A stretch of DNA of 64,000 nt from contig JAMPIQ010000001.1 of assembly GCA_024699855.1 (NCBI GenBank), forward strand, positions 3,906,001 through 3,970,000, written 5' to 3'. The stretch comes from Aphelenchoides besseyi (lineage: Eukaryota; Nematoda; Chromadorea; Rhabditida; Aphelenchoididae). The notes below the pieces were generated by a model. The model worked only from the letters and a program-made list of their open reading frames with translations, had not been told where the DNA came from and did not search any database. Of this stretch, positions 55,699-64,000 are shown piece after piece (within the stretch, counting starts at the first letter, position 1; each line of letters opens with the position of its first letter). The position numbers and the translations under genes are program-made.

Positions 55699-56598
55699 TT
55701 AAGTAAACCGTATAGAAATAGCTACGTGTATGTTCTTTTTATCGTTCGAATTTATTTCGTAACACCGAATATGATACAAAAGACCATTGATATAATAAGT
55801 GAACAAATAGGTTTCCTGCAAGCTGAGAGCAGACTTAAGGATCTGATGTTTGGTTCCTCCTTCTCGTTGATGTTGGGCTTCAGAAACTAGTATCTGTTCT
55901 TGGGCGTGCAGTTCGTCGTCCAAGTTCTGTGGATGTTTGCGGTAGTCGTGGATTAGATCGTATTTGAAGTTGGTCAGCTGTTTGCTTACAATGCACTTTC
56001 GTTTAAAGTACGGAGTTGCTTGAGACCAAAAATCTTCGATTCTCTTGTAATCATACACTTCACAACGTACACGCCATAACGGTGGTCGCAATTTGACTTT
56101 CGTTTAGTTGATCGGCGCGGAGAACCACTTGTATGAGAATCAACTTCTAAATTAAAGTCGAAGGTACTAAATTCCGGATACGCGTCTTGCAAGTACGACA
56201 AATCGGTGTCCAGCCGTTTCTCCAATTTGATTGTCTCGATTTTAAGGATTGTCGGATTGTAGAGTTCGCATATTACTATAACACCTAAAAACCAACTGCT
56301 CAAACAAACTCAAAAGTTTCGAACAAACAATCTATTGATGCAATTGCGATGAGTAAAATGATGATGGAGACCATGACATTCGCGACGAATACAAATTCCC
56401 AAGAAACGGTTTTGCGTGTTCCTAAGTTCCAATCAGACGTTGTAACGGCAACAATTGATCCAACGTAGAACTCGGGGATGTCGATTTGCAGTCGTCGTTC
56501 CAGCTGATCGGCTTGTTGCAGCGATTTGTAGAGCGGATTTCGAAGATTTACAACAGCATGACGTATGAAATCGAAATACGATACGTCGAAAAAATAAC
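55699..56598 (-). pseudogene. mrpl19: Mitochondrial ribosomal protein L19 (bL19m), damaged and 5'-truncated
   Basis: The segment IDIPEFYVGSIVAVTTSD, then [29 protein letters not shown] and [20 protein letters not shown] is diagnostic for MRPL19, a subunit of the mitochondrial large ribosomal subunit. [13 protein letters not shown] and a charged C-terminus follow. Reading needs frame changes near 56,415, near 56,290 and near 56,105 (where TAA is in frame). At the 5' end, a splice acceptor at 56,598 is preceded only by 24 bases of intron before the MITE of duplication copy B. The upstream exon with the mitochondrial targeting sequence is absent. A second, intact copy may exist elsewhere, or the assembly is wrong here. 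Confidence 0.75.
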
Positions 56599-56620
56599 TG
56601 AAAAAAAGAATGAAAACTTA

Positions 56621-56966
56621 CAGTACTGGACAAAAGTTTGAAAGACACTTTGTTAAGATATCTGAGCGCCCCGCTTTTCGACCATATCCACGAGGCGCTT
56701 ATTCATACAGGAGACGAGGACCGTAATCGTTTGAGTCTTAATCTTCGAGGCGGAGCGATGGATTGCGGCTAAAACTCGGGTTTTGTGTGAAATTGATCCA
56801 CCCGATTTTCGAGTTACGCAACCTTTTCTACAACTGGGCGTCACGCGCCGACTTTTTTATTGTTCATTCAAATGCTCTTTGTCTAAGGGGATCAATGTAC
56901 AACAACCGACCGTTCCCTTCGGTCATTCGCGCGGTACAGATGCCTTCCAAACTTTTGTCCAGTACT
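56621..56966. mobile_element. MITE with Tc1-like ends, copy B
   Basis: This is the same ~345 bp inverted-repeat unit as at 20,587-20,930. Here the left end is flanked by 'TA' and reads CAGTACTGGACAAAAGTTTG. It abuts the MRPL19 intron on one side and the unrecognised gene on the other. Confidence 0.72.
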
Positions 56967-58915
56967 CTCTCTGAGATAAAAAGCGTCGTTTATTGTAGAG
57001 TAGATCAACGCGTAGAGCTAAATAGCAATTATAGACAGTTTGATCGCGTCGTCAAGCAGTTCAATTCTTCGTTTGCCTAAACGCCCCAACAATAAAAACT
57101 CGTGTTTTCAATCTTTTCATTTGTATTTTCAGGATAATGAACAACACAGCGATGAAATGTGATGTCTTCAAAACCATCAGAACCTCATTGGCAACTACAG
57201 TTTAAGAACTCACAAAGAGCTCTACTCTGCGAAACTCTCTTTGAGAATTTCGAGTGGCGCACCTTCGTTATGGGAATACAAATGGACGCTATCAAGTAAT
57301 GTATAAAGAAACGAAGAAACAACACTGGCTTGTTGACACATTCCATAACCTTCAAAAGTGAGTTTGCATTATAGTTTGTTTTGAGTTGTACTTTTCAGGG
57401 AACTCTTTTGATACTTGTGCCGTTGAAGACTTAGAAGGAGATGGGGTTTTGAGTTGGGGACTCTTACACTTCGATAACAAACTTGGTTTTGTTGGTAGAG
57501 TACGACAAATATCAACAAAGTCACAAAACTTATGTTTTGCGGCGAACTTGATATTGTTAATTGCACTCTAAAAATCAACTCTATAAACGAAACACCGGGC
57601 TTACCTCGCTACCCATCTTTTGGATACCGATACTCCATTTCGTGTCATGGCTTATAACGTGGACGATGCAATTCCACTACATGTTCTTGACCACAAATGG
57701 AACACCGGTCGTTTTGTCCACCGAAACACGATGCCTTTAAAACACAATATTTTCTTCGAACGTATGCAAAAATGGCAAACTGTTTGGATGATTTCTGATC
57801 GACGATGGAATGTCTTTTGTGGATCAAACAAAATTCATCGAAGTTTCGATGACTGATGGATTGAAAACAAAATCGATGAGAAGAATCGTTTGATCGAAAA
57901 AGTGAATGAGGTATGTTTTTGATTTAGTCTTTTTTCAACGTTTTTTCTTCAGTTTACTCGCAATGTTTGGATTAGGGACAAACTTTTGATTGGGTTTTAC
58001 AAGCGCAATGATGATGTGTCTACGATTGCACAGTTCGATACATCAAAGAAGGAGTGGAAGAGGATCGAAATGGAAATAGAAGGCGAAATAACAGATGTCG
58101 ACAACTAATGGCTTGTTGTTTGTTAATTCTACATCGGACGGCAAACCGATTCGAACTTATCGTTTCAATTGCAAGTAAGTGCATTGTCTTTGTTTTAAGT
58201 TAATTGTTTTAGTCAAACCGACTCGTTGGCTAATTTGGCGTGGAAAGCAATGCGCTGCTACTCGCGTTCCATTCCTGAGTTCAACAATTGGTTTAGCAGT
58301 GAGATCCCAAATCAATCTAGTTTCCGTTTATTGTGGTAAAGAAATGGTAGATTACAGTGAAGAACTCACTGGTCATTTAGTGCTGACAAACACCAGTTGA
58401 TTTGTAGTGTTCACAGATTATCAATGTTTCTTTGACCTACTAGTTTCTGCAGAGCAATCTCATGTAATCCTGTCACCGTTGTAAAGCAACCTTTTGTCCT
58501 TTATTATTTCAAATATTTTTCCGAATAAATTAATCAATAACGAACCATGTTTTATATTCACAACAAAATAAATACACGTCTTTAGGACCTTATTTGACTT
58601 ATGAAAGATGATATTATCTGGAAATAACTGCTAGAAACCTTTTCGTGAACGTTTTGCATATCGTCTCAATTCGTTTGAGTTCTGGGACAACGGAGAGTCA
58701 GAGGTTTGTTGTTGCATGCCATCATGTGGATTAAAGTTGTAGGTGGTAAAGTTTGGGTTGAAATCGTAGAAATCGTTGTGATTTGCAGCTTCTGATCCCT
58801 TCGTCATGGCACTAGTGTTCACTGGAGAGTCGTCGTTTAGCAGACCACAGTAGTAGCTGCTTGTAAAGGCTGAAATTGGCGGTGCCCATGCGGTAACCCG
58901 GTTACGCTGCGGAAT
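56623..58915 (+). repeat. 2.3 kb segmental duplication, copy B (likely source)
   Basis: Matches 20,587-22,872. At its right edge the sequence continues uninterrupted through the last-exon reading frame of the NFAT5-like gene. This makes it the ancestral location. Confidence 0.95.
57116..58400 (+). pseudogene. Unrecognised spliced gene, copy B
   Basis: Same exon-like blocks as in copy A, with the same interrupting stops (for example after HRSFDD near 57,856). A 9-base stretch absent from copy A restores a 'WLIW' segment near 58,230. It lies tail to tail with the NFAT5-like gene. If a gene is active, copy B is the better candidate. Confidence 0.38.
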
Positions 58916-61136
58916 TGCGAGCTGCGAAGATGCGTGAGGAACGGGAACCACCCACTCGCCTTCAGTGTCTTCTGATTCGATCTCTGAAAACATAAATGTT
59001 TAGTATGAACAATCAGAAGTTGAAGTATCAGACATTTTAAAAATTGTCGCAAACCCAATCAACCGCGTACAATTTGAGTTTAAGACGAAAAATCCATGAA
59101 AGTTTCCAATGACGAACAGAAGTCCTTGAATACAGAGATCGGTTTCTTCATTAACGAAAATATTTAGACGTCAAGTTGAATACTTGGAATTGAAACCGAA
59201 AACCCCATTGCATCAATGTGATGCAATTTCATTTCTAACAGCGACAAACAGGAGGATTTTGATTTGAATGTTTTTCGGGGTTTACGAATGAACTCAAAGA
59301 ACCCAGAGAGGTTTCAATCGTTCGACTTTGATGTTCGTACTGACCACAAGGATGATAAACGAAGTTCGTAGGATGACTGAATTTCGACCCACACCGAACT
59401 GTAATCGAACACGTTCCACCACAATAGCGATTCGGGTATGTGGGAACCGTGCAGACAATATGACACTAAGAAAAAACAGTTGAGAATTGCAAAATCAACT
59501 GAACTCACTTGGTGGAAATAAGGTTTAGCGATCGGTGCTTCGGCAGTCCAACATAATGCGCCATCTAAGAAATAGCGAGATTAAAGTTTATTGTCAAAAA
59601 AACTCACCATCAGTGTATTCCCGAAAAAGAACGACGGTATTTCGATCGAAATTACGTCCAATAATAAAAAGATCCATACCACCAACTGCTGGTGCACTGT
59701 TCAAAGACATCTTCAATACCTCCGGAACACCCAATTGTTGTACACAACGTATAGCTTCTGTACATGTTTGAATTACATTGTAATTGTTTTTGGACTCGTT
59801 AGGAACGTACGCTCTAAAATCTACAAATCAATTGACCGCCTACTCCGAAAAATAACCGGAAACAAATTCGAGTGCTAGTTGAGCTCAAATTCGAACATTG
59901 AACTTCTGAATCCTTCGATTGCATAGTCGGAGAAGTCGATTTCTGTCGTTTCGACGTAGTTGGACGTGTTTGCCGTCTTTGTTTAGAGTCATAAGAACAA
60001 ATCTTCAAGATTCCCATGCAATCAAGTCTAAACGTTACGCTCAAATTACTCAACTGTGCAGTCGAACTTACATGGCCGTCATATTGGTTTCGGGTCGTAT
60101 TTTTATTTCCAAACATTCGATTCCATCGTGAGCAACTATCTTTTTACAAGGTGTTTTCACAACCGTTTTTCCAGCCACGGGAATAAGCTTATAAAGCGGA
60201 TGTGGTTCCAACGAGCCTGTGCCATTTGCGGCAAACATCTCAACGCGAGTTGGACGAAAATAACCGCTAATCTACAGGCAATAATTGTGGCTACTGCATA
60301 CTCAAACTTATACTCACTTGAATCGTACAATGAGAACTACCTGTGCGATCCTTAATAGCTCCTCGCGAACCCTCACTCAAGTAACGTGCCCGATGCTGTT
60401 CTTCGGGTTGTTTCAGTATGAGAATCTTCGCAGAGTTGCTCGGATAGCCGGTATCCACAATTTTACTGCTCGTTGCATTGTCGCAGCTTTCAATACGCAA
60501 TGTATTCAACGGTTCAGCTATTTCGTGGCTCAGAATCTGCATCGCCTATAACAATAACTGTTTAACTTAATACAAATCATTCCCACTATTTAAAATCTCA
60601 TCTTTTTGCGTTCACCTACTCATTGTAATCTAAGCGTTTATCTCGATAAATATTTGAATCAAAAACTAACACAAAAGAGTTTACATTTAACACATTTTTT
60701 AACCAAAAGTTTGAAATCGTGTTTTAAGTTTACGATCCAAAACCACCTTACAACTCATGAATTTGACTTGCAGAAACATACCTTTGGCCGATTAACAGCT
60801 CTAGAAAACGTTGTCGTATTAATATCTTCACCGTCTTGAGATGCATCAACTCCTGATGCTGTTGGAATCATTAAAGATGACCAGCTTCCAGTAGTAATCC
60901 ACTCGTCCGTGTTGAATTCTTGCTCTGCAAAACTCAATTAAGAAGTTTGATGAGATACATTTGACAGAACTTTAAATCAATTGTTTGTTTTGCAACTCTC
61001 AAACGTTCGTTTCAACTGCAGAAGTGAATTAGAAGTCGAGAGAGTTTTCGCGCAAAATTAACTTAAGCGGAAGGAAAAACATCAAAACACAAATCTTTGA
61101 CTCCGGTAACTTACCGGCTTCATTGTTCGTTTGCAT
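58631..61136 (-). CDS. nfat5: NFAT5-like Rel-homology transcription factor
   Basis: About nine exons can be followed from ATG 61,136 (exon 61,115-61,136, then 60,782-60,924, 60,318-60,545, 60,072-60,271 and on). The Rel-homology DNA-binding region contains QHRARYLSEGSRGAIKDRTG, the recognition-loop signature RARYxSEGSRG shared with NFAT5. EPHPLYKLIPVAGKTV, CMGILKICSYDS and the IPT domain follow, with GVPEVLKMSLNSAPAVGG, LFIIGRNFDRNTVVLFRE, VCTVPTYPNRYC and THPTNFVYHP-type strands. The last exon is polar, with DFNPNFTTYNFNPHDG and a basic C-terminus. NFAT5 drives osmotic-stress genes as a dimer. It is much shorter than vertebrate NFAT5. The junction near 59,830-59,870 is unclear and may need another intron model. 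Confidence 0.82.
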
Positions 61137-62597
61137 CACGCGGAAATGTCAAAGTTTTGTCTAGTGGCCGTTCCGACAAACTTTTGTCTGATGTTCGTTT
61201 CCAATCTGACGGGCGTCGCTTTTGTGTGGACCCTGAATGACGAGCGTTATGCCTTCACACTTTTTCAGTGATCAGTTGATTTCCGAGTTTGCTCGCCGAA
61301 TTAAAATTACACCAAAACAGTTCGCTTGTGCGCAAAAGTTATGATTTGAAGGTCGACCTATTAAACGCAAACTGTGAGTAAACAACCTTCTGGATTACAA
61401 CAAACAAGTGGACATAAGAATTCGCATAAAGCTTAAAACAATCGTTTACAAAACAACTTTAAATGAAAACGTGAAGGTCACGTGTCCGGTTCGAAAGTTC
61501 AACTTTAGGGCTAACGATTTGAGCAGAAGATTGTTGGGTTGGTTATGCCCGTTAAATCGGACGCTTTGAATTGTTTCACTTCGATTGATAAGCCGATGAA
61601 AAGAGAAAAGACGCGTTCGAACAGGTCGATGGTCAGCAAATAAAACAAACATTCTTACTCGTCAAGAAAGTTCAATTACTTAAGGCAAGTGATAGAAGTA
61701 CGGTTGATGTCAATCCAAAAAATGCTAATTGTAATTAAACAAAGAAATAGACAGAAAAGATTCTCTCATTGTGAAAACGATAATTGATGATTGGTTTCTG
61801 AATCGATTGATAAGTAAATACAAAGTCCAGGCAAACATTTTTGAATAGCACAGCAACTTTAAAACACGTGACATGAGGAATCGTAAAGACTATCGTAAAT
61901 GAAACCTCCGTCAAAATACTTTTGCGCGAAAACCCGAAGCGTCGAACAGAACAAGTGATGGATGCTTAGTGGAGTTAAAGAGACGAAGTGATATTGATAA
62001 AAGAGAGAGTTTGCAAACACGTACATGAGATTGCGAGGATAAAAAGAAACATGCAGAATGCTAATAGGACGGTTAAAAATAACAAGCCGACGGTCTATTC
62101 CTGAAATGTGACGTCTAGTTTTTGGTCGAACGGTTCAAATCGTTTTGTTTGTGTTCGAAAGTTGCACACTTCGCACTCTGTTTTGTCAAAGACATAACGC
62201 AAAAGACCCGGGAAACTTTTAAAAAACACGTTGAAATGAATTGTGCTATGCCTGAAATCATTCTGTGATTTGAAGTTCATCAAATTGCCTGAAGAGTGCG
62301 CAAATTAAGACGGCCAACTGCCAGAAGTAATCGAATCACGTTTATAACACGTGCTCAATAACCCAAAATACTCACACAATATTTCAAGATCACGCGTCAG
62401 AATGTTCACTTAGCCACCGTGTTACAAACATTTGTGTCAAAAAGATTGACGCAAAGAACTTTGTTTTATGTTTGAGGAATACAACCTCGTCAAGAGAACC
62501 AAAAACAGTTCAATTTGTGCAGTAAGAAGTCAACAAAGCAATTAAGTTTCCCTGTTTTCAAAAACTGTCTATGTAAGTGTTTATTGGTAAGAGAAAG
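61137..62597. other. Region without a supported gene
   Basis: This is upstream of the NFAT5-like gene and downstream of the membrane protein gene. Short frames only. Probable regulatory and untranslated sequence. Confidence 0.45.
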
Positions 62598-63775
62598 TCA
62601 ATGTAGAGAGAAAGTTGCATCAATGAAAAAGGAATCAGTCGGAATCATGCTTTCTTCTCGCCGCCTTCTGCTTCCTAAAAACCTCTCAATAGGAGCTTGG
62701 AACAACAGCGTTCCACTCACCGGATCATCCAAATTAGTCATGTCTTTCGTGTTGCCTTTGTTCTTCTTCGCTGCCGCGGCAGGATTCTTGGAAGTGGTGG
62801 GTGGTTGGTCCGCGCCTTCTTTCTTCGAGTCCCAATCGCTGACTACGTCGTCCATCTAAACATCAAATCAGAGTTATAGTCAACAAAACCATACCGTTGG
62901 ATAATCTCCTTTTCCACGCTTTTCCTTGCCTTCGTGAATCTTCTGCTAAAAACCAACTTTGCTCACGTGTTCGAATCGATAAACCCAACCGCTTTAGCAT
63001 CCAACTTGATTTCCCTGGGTTTGAGCTCCGGTTTCTCCTTCTCGATAGCAGTTTTGTTTTCTTTCGCTTCAGCCTTTGCACCTTCAGCCACCTCCTTCTT
63101 CGATTTCTTGGACTTTTCTTTGCCATCTACAACCGCGGGTTTGGACTCTTCTTTCTTGTCTTCCACCTTTGGTGCAGCTTCCGGTAATTGTGACGCGTTG
63201 CCCTTGGCCCCATCTTTCTCCTCAACCACAACCTTCATTTGCTCCTGAAAATAATAGCAATCAGATGTCACCAACTTCTGTCCGACCTTCACTTCTTCCT
63301 TAACGACGTTCCCATCAACGCTCTTCTTTTCGACCTCTTCAGTTCGTTTCTCGACACTTTGAACCACAACCTGAGCTCCAGTAGCGGGGACTTGAACCGG
63401 AATGGGTTGAACTGGTGGACCAGCAGGTGGTTCACTGACCATACTCACTCCAACGGGTCGAGGAGCATCGCCAGAAAGATTCTTAGCTCCAGCATCCTTC
63501 TTTCTCAAGCATCCAACAGCCAACGCAATCGATGTGCCGAGAGCAATTACCGTAGATTTTCCAACTGCAGATTCTATCAACAATGACGAGTGAATTGAAC
63601 ATACCGAAAAGCAACAACTCAGCAGTAAAGCAGTCGACCGAAGACATTGTGAGGTCAACGATCCAAAAACAGAGAGCAGATGAGTAGACGACCGATCAGT
63701 TCGCTCTCGACCCAACAAAACACCAAAATAACAGAAAAGAAGACTACCAAATCTCAAAATTTGCATCTTATTCAT
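62598..63775 (-). CDS. Single-pass membrane protein with Lys/Glu/Ala-rich tail
   Basis: Three to five exons join. The likely protein has a hydrophobic helix (STVIALGTSIALAVGCL, about 63,510-63,560) followed by KK and a Pro-rich segment (PPAGPPVQPIPVQVPATG). A long charged region (SKKSKKEVAEGAKAEAKE and similar) ends in DDVVSDWDSKKEG, PAAAAKKNKGNTKD and a C-terminus with IERFLGSRRRREE. Introns of 24-45 bases at about 63,245, 62,948 and 62,859 keep or restore frame. An upstream open segment to 63,775 also starts hydrophobic, so the true start is uncertain. This composition recalls ER or junctional anchor proteins with charged tails, but no family is certain. Confidence 0.5.
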
Positions 63776-64000
63776 AACAGTATTGAATAGACAAAGGATT
63801 TATCGGAAGTAAACATTACCAACATGCATTACAAGATCTGGTCGCCGATATACTGCAACAGTAAATCTTTGGGGCTCTCAGTTGATGCCGAAACGCGCAT
63901 AAACACAGAGAATTTGTGCAAGACTTCGTTGATTGACAAATTAAAAATTGAGAAAAAGGTCAACATGAAAATTAGAAGTAGTTTGGTATGTTTCCAACTG
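63776..64000. other. Right edge, no gene seen
   Basis: Nothing beyond possible 5' sequence of the preceding gene. Confidence 0.4.

Overview
This window is nuclear DNA from an animal, and most likely a nematode. The genes have many short GT-AG introns of about 40-50 nt. There is a nematode-type SXP/RAL-2 (DUF148) secreted protein, a motile-sperm-protein (MSP) domain, and a tightly packed gene cluster with poly(A)-signal/3' splice-site spacing typical of trans-spliced nematode operons. A Rel-homology (NFAT5-like) gene is present, a class that C. elegans lacks, so a non-Caenorhabditis lineage is favoured, perhaps an early-branching one. The species cannot be fixed from sequence alone.

The left third (1-30 kb) is accessory and transposon-rich. 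A Maverick/Polinton virion-and-integration module lies on the minus strand at 0.4-7.7 kb: major capsid protein, penton-like protein, two small core or membrane-active proteins, chromodomain integrase and lineage-specific genes. It is followed by a decayed plus-strand coding region, then a multi-exon kinase-like gene (9.2-10.8 kb) that may be Maverick cargo. A 100-N scaffold gap (14,208-14,307) interrupts a ~0.5 kb repeat. A decayed Maverick-type protein-primed DNA polymerase B (14.6-18.2 kb) follows, and a second copy of the repeat lies at 18.8-19.3 kb. Next come a Tc1-like remnant, a 2.3 kb segmental duplication (copy A), a 1.6 kb Tc1/mariner element with ~125 bp inverted repeats, a helicase remnant, a possible solo LTR and a second, different PolB fragment at 29.4-30.1 kb.

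The right two thirds (31-64 kb) carry cellular genes: a broken MSP-domain gene; an HD-PTP/EGO-2-like BRO1 gene; MLH1, TXNDC17 and OSGEP (Kae1) in what looks like an operon; a secreted SXP/RAL-2 protein with a pentapeptide repeat tail; an RCC1-repeat protein; a secreted DUF5648-like protein with a charged tail; a NEURL2-like SOCS-box protein; an SLC9A8-like Na+/H+ exchanger; an unidentified gene; a damaged MRPL19; duplication copy B; an NFAT5-like gene; and a single-pass Lys/Glu-rich membrane protein.

Duplication copy B holds the 3' end of the intact NFAT5-like gene and abuts the damaged MRPL19. Copy A, 36 kb away, holds only a fragment of the NFAT5-like last exon. Copy B is therefore the likely source. 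Long housekeeping genes (HD-PTP, MLH1, OSGEP, NHE8) read cleanly, while several others carry single-base frameshifts. Those breaks could be real decay or residual assembly indels, and this is noted gene by gene.
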